Below, piece after piece: positions 1 to 5,179 of a stretch of DNA of 5,179 nt. Under the pieces are notes generated by a model that saw only the letters and a program-made list of their open reading frames with translations, did no database searches and was not told where the DNA came from. This DNA comes from an uncultured Oscillibacter sp. (GTDB taxonomy: Bacteria > Bacillota > Clostridia > Oscillospirales > Oscillospiraceae). Position 1 is the stretch's first letter; the number at the start of each line of letters is the position of its first letter. The position numbers and the translations under genes were made by a program. The DNA lies in the NCBI GenBank assembly GCA_946530565.1, contig CAMNAE010000137.1:1-5179 (forward strand). The letters are read 5' to 3'.

Positions 1-979
1 ATTTTGCAAGCAGCGCGTTGTTCTTCTCATCGTTCACGGGGTAATAGGGCTCAAGACCCGGCCGCCACTCGCAGGGGTACTCGCGCGAGATGACGGTCTT
101 CTCCTGCTGGCCGAAGACAAAATGCTTGTGCTCGATGATGCGCGTGAAGGGGGTTTCGCGGTCGGTGTAGTTCACGACGGCGTTGCCCTGGAAGTTGTCG
201 GTGTCGAGCACCTCGGTCTCGAAGCGGACCGTGCGGTACTGCAGGTGCCCGAGGCTGAAGGAAAAGTACTCGTCGATCATGCCGGTGAAGATGATCTTTT
301 CGGCGACGCCGGGATGCGCGGCGTTGTAGGCGCGATAGTCCGTGTTCAAAAGCACCTCGCTGCCCGCGAGCAGCTGCTGCACGATCGTGTCGTAGCCCGC
401 GTCCGGGATGCCCTGGAAGCGGTCGGAAAAATAGTTGTTGTCGTAGGTGAAGCGCAGCGGCAGGCGGCGGATGATGAAGGCCGGGAGCTCCGTGCAGCTT
501 CTGCCCCACTGCTTTTCGGTGTAGCCGCGCACCAGTTTTTCATATACGTCGCGGCCGACCAGCTTGAGCGCCTGCTCCTCAAGGTTTTTGGGCTCGCCGA
601 TATTAAGCTCCGCGATCTGTTCGGCGATCTTCGCCTTCGCCTCGGCCGGCGTGCGGATGCCCCAGAGCTTGGAGAACGTGTTCATATTGAAGGGCAGGTT
701 GTAGAGCTCGTCGTGATAGAGCGCGATCGGGGAGTTCACATAGTGGTTGAACTCCGAGAAGCGGTTCACGTAGTCCCAGACCTCGCGGTCGGAGGTGTGG
801 AAGATGTGCGCGCCGTAGCGGTGGACCTGGATGCCCTCGACCGTCTCGCAGTGGATGTTGCCGGCGATGTGGCCGCGGCGGTCGATCACAAGGCACTTTT
901 TGCCGCGTGCCGTCGCCTCGTGGGCAAAGACGCTGCCGTAGAGCCCGGCGCCGACGATCAGGTAGTCGTAGCGTGCCAT
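1..979 (-). CDS. glf: UDP-galactopyranose mutase, C-terminus beyond window
   Basis: This flavoenzyme interconverts UDP-galactopyranose and UDP-galactofuranose in the cytoplasm, supplying the Galf donor for cell-surface polysaccharides. 326 codons are visible, with no stop before the left edge. The N-terminus has the Rossmann FAD motif GAGLYG (residues 10-15) followed by the DRRGHIAGN segment (33-41). Family hallmarks follow: YGAHIFHT (55-62), YTEKQWGR (153-160), RFTYDNNYFSDRFQGIP (176-192), FTGMIDEYF (231-239), FTRIIEHKHF (278-287) and EPYYPVND (310-317). R176 and R280 fall where the substrate-phosphate arginines of known enzymes lie. Full-length family members have roughly 370-390 residues, so about 45-60 are missing, including the late FAD-binding YxYxDM segment. 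The ATG at 979-977 is chosen because AAAAGGGGAG (996-987) sits 7 bases upstream and the Rossmann fold starts at once. It follows the glycosyltransferase gene by 20 bases, so the two are very likely cotranscribed. Confidence 0.96.
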   Translation of the reverse strand, partial: MARYDYLIVGAGLYGSVFAHEATARGKKCLVIDRRGHIAGNIHCETVEGIQVHRYGAHIFHTSDREVWDYVNRFSEFNHYVNSPIALYHDELYNLPFNMNTFSKLWGIRTPAEAKAKIAEQIAELNIGEPKNLEEQALKLVGRDVYEKLVRGYTEKQWGRSCTELPAFIIRRLPLRFTYDNNYFSDRFQGIPDAGYDTIVQQLLAGSEVLLNTDYRAYNAAHPGVAEKIIFTGMIDEYFSFSLGHLQYRTVRFETEVLDTDNFQGNAVVNYTDRETPFTRIIEHKHFVFGQQEKTVISREYPCEWRPGLEPYYPVNDEKNNALLAK

Positions 980-999
980 GAGTCTTCTCCCCTTTTCGA

Positions 1000-2007
1000 T
1001 CAGTTGAAGCTGAAGATGCGGTTGGCGATGCGGTAGGCCGCGGCCTTGGCGCCCCGGCTCGGCACGTGCGTGAGGCGGCCGAAGAACGAATGGCGCAGCT
1101 TTTTGTACTCCCAGGGCCGGGCGGTTTTGATCCAGTCCCAGAGCGCGCGGCGCTTTTCATCGTGCTCCTTCGTGCCGCCGAGGGTGAGCATGATGTCGGT
1201 AACGGCCGTTAAAACCTCGTGGTAGTGGAGGAGCGTCTCCTGCTGGTGGGCGTTTGCGATGTGTTCGACATCCACCTGCTCGAGCGCCATGTGGTTGACG
1301 AGGATCTGCTGGTCGATGCGGCGGATCATCGTCTCGGTCTGGACGCTCTGCCCCTCGCGGCCGATGAAGTAGTGGTAGAGGTCGACGTCGAGGTAGTAGA
1401 GCGAGGCGACGGAGGCAAGAGGCACGGTCGCGTAGAGGTTGTCGACATAGAACGTGTGCTTCGGGAGCTTTAAGCCGCTCGCGCGCAGCATCTCGGTCCG
1501 GTAGATGATCGCGTGCATCAGGATCGTCTCCCAGGGCTTGAGCTTGCCGACATCGTTCCATGAGAGGACCCTGTTTCGCGGCAGCGCGTCGCGGTAGCGG
1601 ATCACGCGCTGCTTGTTCTCGGAGGGCTTATCATAGATGTAGTTCGAGACCAGAAGATCGACCGGCCGCTCCATCTCGGAGAACTCACGCAAAAGCGCGA
1701 GGATCTTCAAAAGCGCCGTCTCGTCCACCCAGTCGTCGGAGTCCACGACCTTGAAATAAAGGCCCGTCGCGTTCAGTATGCCCGTCGCCACCGCGCCGCC
1801 GTGGCCGGCGTTCTCCTGATGGATCGCGCGGATGATGCCCGGGTGCTCGGACTGGAGCCGGTTCGCGATCTCGGCGGTTGCGTCCTTCGAGCCGTCGTTC
1901 ACGATCAGGATCTCAACGTCCTCTCCGCCGGAGAGCAGGGTCGAAATGCAGTGCTCCATGTAGTCCTGGGAGTTGAAACAGGGCACCGCGATGCTCAAAA
2001 GCTTCAT
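1000..2007 (-). CDS. Family 2 (GT-A) glycosyltransferase
   Basis: A 335-residue cytosolic or membrane-associated glycosyltransferase, expected to transfer a sugar from a nucleotide-sugar donor to a growing surface glycan. The N-terminal GT-A fold shows LSIAVPCFNS (4-13), the nucleotide-binding VNDGSKD (36-42), NAGHGGA (66-72) and the metal-binding DxD within VVDSDDWVD (87-95). The C-terminal part ends in a basic, aromatic segment (KKLRHSFFGRL ... IANRIFSFN) that I recall from Firmicutes GT2 proteins of this subtype. No transmembrane span is evident. The frame stays open upstream to 2202, but the ATG at 2007 is preferred: a GAGGAA ribosome site lies 7 bases before it, the GT2 fold begins at residue 4, and the predicted transcription start (about 2064) lies downstream of the other in-frame starts. 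The gene directly precedes glf, so a galactofuranosyl or other surface-glycan transferase role is plausible. Donor and acceptor cannot be read from the sequence. Confidence 0.93.
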   Translation of the reverse strand: MKLLSIAVPCFNSQDYMEHCISTLLSGGEDVEILIVNDGSKDATAEIANRLQSEHPGIIRAIHQENAGHGGAVATGILNATGLYFKVVDSDDWVDETALLKILALLREFSEMERPVDLLVSNYIYDKPSENKQRVIRYRDALPRNRVLSWNDVGKLKPWETILMHAIIYRTEMLRASGLKLPKHTFYVDNLYATVPLASVASLYYLDVDLYHYFIGREGQSVQTETMIRRIDQQILVNHMALEQVDVEHIANAHQQETLLHYHEVLTAVTDIMLTLGGTKEHDEKRRALWDWIKTARPWEYKKLRHSFFGRLTHVPSRGAKAAAYRIANRIFSFN

Positions 2008-2013
2008 AAAGCG

Positions 2014-2019
2014 TTCCTC
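2014..2019 (-). promoter_or_regulatory. Ribosome binding site of the glycosyltransferase, in a hairpin loop
   Basis: On the minus strand GAGGAA lies 7 bases before the ATG at 2007 and fixes that start. It is flanked by complementary arms AAGCG (2023-2019) and CGCTT (2013-2009), so the core AGGAA would sit in the 5-base loop of a 5-bp hairpin, with the first G in the stem. This arrangement would present the site rather than hide it. The pairing is read directly; any regulatory effect is inference. Confidence 0.7.
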
Positions 2020-2039
2020 GCTTGTCGTTTTTATAACAT

Positions 2040-2059
2040 TTGCGTAACATTTTACGCAA
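2040..2059. promoter_or_regulatory. Perfect 8-bp inverted repeat, probable operator
   Basis: Arms TTGCGTAA (2040-2047) and TTACGCAA (2052-2059) are exact reverse complements around a 4-base CATT spacer. The site sits about 5 to 25 bases downstream of the predicted minus-strand transcription start, a classic place for a repressor to block transcription of the glycosyltransferase-glf unit. It could also form a small hairpin in the 5' leader RNA, but no U-run follows, so it is not an intrinsic terminator. The octamer TAACATTT is also directly repeated at 2034-2041 and 2045-2052, 11 bases apart (one helical turn), overlapping the palindrome. The binding protein is not identifiable from this window. 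Confidence 0.6.
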
Positions 2060-2070
2060 TAAGATAGATT

Positions 2071-2098
2071 ATTATAACACATTTCCCAAAGAAAGCAA
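2071..2098 (-). promoter_or_regulatory. Sigma-A-type promoter of the glycosyltransferase-glf operon
   Basis: Read on the minus strand, a consensus -10 TATAAT (2076-2071) is preceded by TGT, giving an extended -10 (TGn). A partial -35, TTGCTT (2098-2093), lies 16 bases upstream. The extended -10 compensates for the weak -35. Transcription would start near 2064, leaving a leader of about 57 bases before the ATG at 2007. The region is AT-rich compared with the neighbouring genes. Confidence 0.75.
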
Positions 2099-2261
2099 GC
2101 GTGGAGCGGCAAGATGGACACAAATGTCAAAATGTGTAGAAAAAGCAAAGGTGACATACGCTGCCGGGGCAACGGAGCAGGCAAAAACGGCGAACCGCTC
2201 ATCTTTCCGCGATCAGGCCCGCCCCGAAGGGCGCAGATCAGGCTTTTTTCTTCGATCCCCC
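2099..2261. other. Divergent intergenic region, no gene supported
   Basis: This stretch separates the two divergent promoters. It contains ACACA (2118-2122) and TGTGT (2133-2137), a 5-bp inverted repeat with a 10-base spacer about 20-45 bases upstream of the minus-strand -35, which could be a regulator site but is short enough to be chance. A short plus-strand reading frame starting at 2114 crosses it, but it reads through the promoter at 2262-2290, has no recognisable domain and is probably not a gene. No RNA gene is recognisable here. Confidence 0.5.
2220..2249 (+). terminator. Weak hairpin followed by T-run
   Basis: CGCCC (2220-2224) and GGGCG (2229-2233) pair around a CGAA loop. A run of six T (2244-2249) follows after 10 bases. 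The octamer GATCAGGC flanks the hairpin as a direct repeat (2211-2218 and 2236-2243). The gap between stem and T-run is too long for a standard intrinsic terminator, and no plus-strand gene ends just upstream. It may be a remnant, or may shield the downstream promoter from readthrough. Confidence 0.25.
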
Positions 2262-2290
2262 TTGAATTTCAGCCGCAATCCCACTACAAT
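2262..2290 (+). promoter_or_regulatory. Sigma-A-type promoter of the DUF4214 secreted-protein gene
   Basis: The -35 TTGAAT (2262-2267) and -10 TACAAT (2285-2290) are separated by exactly 17 bases. Each hexamer differs little from the TTGACA/TATAAT consensus. Transcription would begin near 2297, giving a leader of about 180 bases before the ATG at 2479. No competing plus-strand promoter of similar quality was seen between here and the gene. Confidence 0.75.
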
Positions 2291-2296
2291 ATAGCC

Positions 2297-2478
2297 ATCA
2301 TACCGATTTTATATATGACGCTTGTATTTCAGGCGTTTTGATCGCGGCAGTGCTGCACAGCGCGGGCTCCCTTCCCCGGATCGCCTCTCCGACAGAAGCA
2401 TCCGACCCCGTCCTGCTGCGCTTTTTCGCATCGACTGTCCCCCCGACTTTTGTTCACCACCGAAAGGAGAGTTTCCCC
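2297..2478 (+). other. Long 5' leader of the secreted-protein gene
   Basis: About 180 bases lie between the predicted transcription start and the ATG. The leader becomes pyrimidine-rich towards its 3' end. I see only short hairpins (for example TGCG-CTTTTT-CGCA near 2416-2433) and no conserved riboswitch core that I recognise. The coding frame stays open back to a TTG at 2338, but without a signal peptide or a good ribosome site, so this part is treated as untranslated. It ends with the ribosome site AAAGGAGA (2463-2470), 8 bases before the start. Confidence 0.5.
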
Positions 2479-4962
2479 ATGAAACCACGCGTTTCCCGTT
2501 ATCCGGCGGCTCTGATCGCCGTCATCTGCCTGTTCTCCGCCCTCGTTTTCGCTTCGGCGAAGGCCGATGACTACGGCGCCGTGCCCGCGGCCGCGGGCTA
2601 TGAAGAGCTCGCCGCAGCGCTCCCGACCGCGATCGGCTCCGGGACCCCGGCCGTGCGCCTGACCGCCGACCTCAGGCTTGAGCCCGGGCAGGACATCGAC
2701 GCGCTCGGCACGATCGTCGTCCCCGAGGGCGTCACGCTCACGATCGAAAGCGATGTGAGCGCCGCGCTCGACATCCGCTCCGGCGGCACGGTCATCGTCG
2801 CCTCCGGCGGCGCGCTGCGCGCGGCGATGGGCAGCCGGATCCTCGTCTCCGGCTCTTTGGCGGTGCTGCCCGGCGCGCTCATGGAGAGCGCCTCCGGCGG
2901 CACGATCGAGATCCCCGAGGGCGGCACGCTGCTCCTCGGCGGGCTCCTGGCGGTCGGGAGCAGCTATGATCCCGCGTCAAACACGCACGAGGTCTCCTTA
3001 TCCAGTGCCGGCAGCATCTTATCTTATGACATCGGCTCATCGACCCACCCCGGCCACATCGTCGTAAAACCGGTCGAGGTCATCGGCGGCGGATCTGAGA
3101 GCGTCGCCGAGCGCATCACGGCGGCCGGGATCCTTAATGGGCAGATCAGCGGCAAAAACGAGCTCCCCGTCTATGTGACGGCGCGCTCCTTCGACGAGCT
3201 GGAAGTGCTCAGTGAGAGCAGCGAGGTAAACGCGATCTATGTCCTCGGCACGCCGAACGGCGAGCTCGGCATGGATCTCATGCGCTCCGATGACGAGAGC
3301 GCAAAGGCCGTCGGCGAGATGCATGTTGTGAGGGATCTCATCCTCAAAAAGCCGCTGTGCCTCGACTGGGTCGACCTGATCGTGGACCACGGCCATACCG
3401 TCTCGATCCCGAAGCTTTCGGAGCTCTCCTTCGCCTCCAGGCGCACGCGGATCGTCGTTGAGGGTCCGGATGCAAGCGGGTCCGCCGGCGGCACGATCGA
3501 CGTTGCCGGCGTACCCGTGATCAGCGGCGCCGTGCGCGCGGGCGCCGTCTTCACCGTCACCTCTAACATCATGGCCCTCGGCGCGGCCGAGTGGGCGGTC
3601 GGCGACTATCCCGCCTCCGCCGTGAGCGGCGGCTGGTACTATGTGCACGAAGCCCACGGCGTCGCCGAGGCAAAGGGCGTTCTGAACGATGAGACGGTGC
3701 TTCCGCTCATCGTCGAGGGCACGCTGCGCATCACCGGCGATTTCACACACCCCGGCTCGGTCGAGATCCGCAATGACCTCTGGACGCTCAAGAGCGCCGT
3801 GGTCAAGATCAGCTACATGACCTACGGCGTTGAGAGCATCGAAAAGAGCGCGACGCTGCGCGGCATGAAGGGCACGACCTACGATCTCGTCTTCGATCTG
3901 AACAGCGGTGCCGGAGACGACGACCTCTTCGACCATCTCAATGCGAACGACAACGGCCAGATCTATCTTGCCGCCGACGGGAACAGCGTCCCCGATCCCC
4001 CCGAGCGGCCGGGCTATACCTTTACCGGCTGGGAGCCGTACACGAACTGGTACCGTGCCGGCACCGAGGACAATCTCCGTGCCTTCCACGTCCGCGGCAG
4101 CGGCGATCAGGCGCGCGTCCCGGTCCCGAAGGAGTTCCCCGTGATCATGCAGGCGCAGTGGGAGAAGGATCCCGAGGACCCCGGCGCCACGAACTATGTC
4201 AGGCGCGCCTATGAGGTCATCCTCGGCCGCAGCGCCGGAGACGAGGAGATCGCCCATTGGGTCGACCTTCTGCACTCCGGAACCTCGGCCGGCGAGATCA
4301 TCAGTGAGTTCTTCCGCAGCGACGAGTACGGCAACCAGGGCAATTCCGACCGCGAGACCGTTCAGCTCTGCTACCGCGCGATGCTCGGCCGCGAGGCCGA
4401 CGATGCCGGCATCGACAACTGGATCGACCTTCTGGAGGACGGCTACTCGACGACAAGGCTCGTCGCGGAGTTCGTCGCGAGCCCTGAGTTCCGGGCGCTT
4501 TGCAGCGAGTACGGGCTCACCGCGGGCGCCATCACCCTGCCCCCGCGCGATCAGAACAGCAACATCACCCGCTTTATCGAGCGCTGCTACACCTATTCCC
4601 TCGGGCGCGATGCCGACGAGGGCGGACTGAACGAGTGGTGCGCGCATCTCGTCGAGCAGGATCTGACCCCCGAGCGCGTGGCCTTCGGCTTCATCTTCTC
4701 CGATGAGGCGCGGCGCCGCAATCTCGACGACGAGGCCTTCATCGACATGCTCTACCGCATGATGCTCGACCGCAGGCCGGACACAGGCTACCAGAACTGG
4801 CTTGAGATGCTGCGCGCGAACACCGAGGCCGAGATCGCCTGGGCGTACGCGAGCGGCGAGCGCTCGGAGGACGAGGCCCGCGATCAGGCGCGCCAGAACC
4901 TCTACGCGGAGTTCGCAAAGAGCGAAGAGTTTGCGCTGATGATCGCAAACTACGGGTTCTGA
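2479..4962 (+). CDS. Secreted protein: beta-solenoid modules, InlB-like domain, four DUF4214 repeats
   Basis: An 827-residue exported protein of unknown function, probably at or outside the cell surface. The ATG at 2479 follows AAAGGAGA by 8 bases and opens a clear signal peptide: basic MKPRVSR, hydrophobic core (10-24), likely cleavage after AKA (27-29). Two beta-solenoid-like modules follow: residues about 38-163, rich in SGGTI-type turns, and about 235-330, which repeats the (F/Y)xEL...DLxL...TLTI pattern. Residues 330-467 are further beta-rich sequence I do not recognise. Residues 468-561 resemble an InlB B-repeat/Flg_new domain (VFDLNSG ... PERPGYTFTGWE ... AQWEKD). The C-terminus (573-827) holds four DUF4214-type repeats with LGRxAxDxxGIxxW cores and EFxxSxEF ends: 573-625, 627-680, 695-748 and 749-827. 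The last is degenerate (LDRRPD) with about 20 extra residues before its final helix. No LPXTG, SLH or C-terminal membrane anchor is visible, so attachment, if any, is unknown. Transcription ends at the terminator that begins 4 bases after the stop. Confidence 0.9.
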   Translation: MKPRVSRYPAALIAVICLFSALVFASAKADDYGAVPAAAGYEELAAALPTAIGSGTPAVRLTADLRLEPGQDIDALGTIVVPEGVTLTIESDVSAALDIRSGGTVIVASGGALRAAMGSRILVSGSLAVLPGALMESASGGTIEIPEGGTLLLGGLLAVGSSYDPASNTHEVSLSSAGSILSYDIGSSTHPGHIVVKPVEVIGGGSESVAERITAAGILNGQISGKNELPVYVTARSFDELEVLSESSEVNAIYVLGTPNGELGMDLMRSDDESAKAVGEMHVVRDLILKKPLCLDWVDLIVDHGHTVSIPKLSELSFASRRTRIVVEGPDASGSAGGTIDVAGVPVISGAVRAGAVFTVTSNIMALGAAEWAVGDYPASAVSGGWYYVHEAHGVAEAKGVLNDETVLPLIVEGTLRITGDFTHPGSVEIRNDLWTLKSAVVKISYMTYGVESIEKSATLRGMKGTTYDLVFDLNSGAGDDDLFDHLNANDNGQIYLAADGNSVPDPPERPGYTFTGWEPYTNWYRAGTEDNLRAFHVRGSGDQARVPVPKEFPVIMQAQWEKDPEDPGATNYVRRAYEVILGRSAGDEEIAHWVDLLHSGTSAGEIISEFFRSDEYGNQGNSDRETVQLCYRAMLGREADDAGIDNWIDLLEDGYSTTRLVAEFVASPEFRALCSEYGLTAGAITLPPRDQNSNITRFIERCYTYSLGRDADEGGLNEWCAHLVEQDLTPERVAFGFIFSDEARRRNLDDEAFIDMLYRMMLDRRPDTGYQNWLEMLRANTEAEIAWAYASGERSEDEARDQARQNLYAEFAKSEEFALMIANYGF

Positions 4963-4966
4963 TACT

Positions 4967-5128
4967 AAAAAAACGCGCTGCAAAATGCCCTTGCCCGTCA
5001 TTGCGAGGCCCCGAAGGGGCTGTGGCAATCCGCTTCCTCTCGAACGGGAGACGGATTCCCACGCCGGTGACTCCGTCACCGGCTCGGAATGACAGGTCGG
5101 ATCGCATTTTGCAGCGCGGCCTTTTTTT
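4967..5128. terminator. Bidirectional intrinsic terminator with expanded loop
   Basis: CGCGCTGCAAAATGC (4974-4988) and GCATTTTGCAGCGCG (5104-5118) form a perfect 15-bp stem. Seven A precede it (4967-4973) and, after three extra bases (GCC), seven T follow (5122-5128), so both strands end in a U-run. It lies between the stop of the secreted-protein gene and the stop of a convergent minus-strand gene, and would serve both. The loop is not a short one but 115 bases that contain a separate palindromic repeat, which itself folds into hairpins. Confidence 0.85.
4994..5096. repeat. Palindromic REP/MITE-like element
   Basis: The two ends are imperfect reverse complements built on the same plan: GTCATT-s-CGAG, an inner hairpin, then GTGG-s-AATCCG. 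The left half carries the hairpin GCCCC-GAA-GGGGC (5008-5020). The right half carries GCCGGTGAC-TCC-GTCACCGGC (5063-5083), a perfect 9-bp stem. The centre pairs GTGGCAATCCG (5022-5032) with CGGATTCCCAC (5052-5062) around the TTCCTCTCGAACGGGAGA region. The whole folds as a cruciform with two side arms. I recall GTCATTGCGAG repeats as widespread non-coding palindromes in Clostridia and other phyla. No transposase is present, and no target duplication is obvious at its edges. Confidence 0.75.
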
Positions 5129-5132
5129 CGTA

Positions 5133-5179
5133 TTATCCCTCTTCGGCGATCTTTCTTCCCATCAGCACGCCCATGATCG
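5133..5179 (-). CDS. C-terminal end of an unidentified convergent gene
   Basis: On the minus strand an open frame enters from the right edge and ends in TAA (5135-5133). The last residues read IMGVLMGRKIAEEG. Fourteen complete codons are too few to name a product. The support is positional: the stop lies 4 bases before the A/T tract of the bidirectional terminator, mirroring the secreted-protein gene on the other side. The helix-like ending KIAEEG is typical of soluble protein termini. It could be chance, but the spacing to the terminator favours a real gene. Confidence 0.5.
   Translation of the reverse strand, partial: IMGVLMGRKIAEEG

Noticed and set aside
122..1036. 304-codon plus-strand open frame
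   Set aside because: It is the antisense shadow of glf, whose family motifs are unmistakable on the minus strand.
2008..2202. Upstream extension of the glycosyltransferase to 2202
   Set aside because: The extra 65 residues match nothing in GT2 enzymes and run through the promoter and palindrome; the ATG at 2007 has its own ribosome site.
2114..2341. 75-codon plus-strand small gene
   Set aside because: A GGAG lies before its ATG, but the frame crosses the promoter at 2262-2290, has no domain or signal peptide, and no promoter of its own was found.
2338..2478. Upstream TTG start extending the secreted-protein gene by 47 codons
   Set aside because: It would bury the signal peptide, has no good ribosome site, and the ATG at 2479 has a strong AAAGGAGA site 8 bases upstream.
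2894..3500. CRISPR-like or tandem DNA repeats in the solenoid region
   Set aside because: The repeated GGCGGCACG words are short, irregularly spaced and in frame, explained by recurring SGGT/AGGT turns in the protein.
3037..5079. 680-codon minus-strand open frame opposite the secreted-protein gene
   Set aside because: It begins inside the palindromic repeat and the terminator, lacks any recognisable domain, has a valine/alanine/aspartate-rich shadow composition, and lies opposite a gene with clear signal peptide and domains. High GC keeps antisense frames open.
4739..5107. 122-codon minus-strand frame ending opposite the DUF4214 repeats
   Set aside because: Its start region is a translation of the palindromic repeat, a common source of spurious annotated peptides; the rest is a GC-driven shadow.
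4967..5128. tRNA or other structured RNA gene in the right intergenic region
   Set aside because: The cloverleaf-like folding comes from the repeat halves; there is no anticodon arm, CCA end or T-loop consensus, and the A7/T7 tails identify a terminator.

Overview
The window looks like part of a GC-rich Firmicutes (Clostridia-like, possibly gut-associated) chromosome. This is inferred from AT-rich, sigma-A-type promoters beside GC-rich genes, strong AGGAG-type ribosome binding sites, a secreted protein combining an InlB/Flg_new-like domain with DUF4214 repeats, and a GTCATTsCGAG palindromic repeat of a kind I recall from Clostridia (and from other phyla). The lineage call rests on these impressions, not on a database match.

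Left part (1-2098), minus strand: a two-gene unit read right to left. A divergently placed promoter (2071-2098) with a perfect operator-like palindrome just downstream (2040-2059) drives a family 2 glycosyltransferase (2007-1000). Twenty bases later comes glf, UDP-galactopyranose mutase (979 to the left edge, cut off by the window). Together they suggest synthesis of a galactofuranose-containing cell-surface polysaccharide, and the operon probably continues to the left.

Middle (2099-2478): a non-coding divergent control region. It holds a weak hairpin-plus-T-run (2220-2249), a good plus-strand promoter (TTGAAT-17-TACAAT, 2262-2290), and a leader of about 180 bases without a gene I can support.

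Right part (2479-4962), plus strand: one large gene for an 827-residue secreted protein. It has a signal peptide, two beta-solenoid-like modules, an InlB/Flg_new-like domain and four C-terminal DUF4214 repeats, with no LPXTG or SLH anchor visible. It is probably a cell-envelope or extracellular protein displayed next to the surface-polysaccharide genes.

Right edge (4967-5179): a bidirectional terminator whose 15-bp perfect stem is split by a nested 103-bp palindromic repeat element. Beyond it lie the last 14 complete codons and the stop of a convergent minus-strand gene. The most unusual items are the repeat nested inside the terminator, the architecture of the secreted protein, and the layered palindrome/direct-repeat signals in front of the glycosyltransferase gene.
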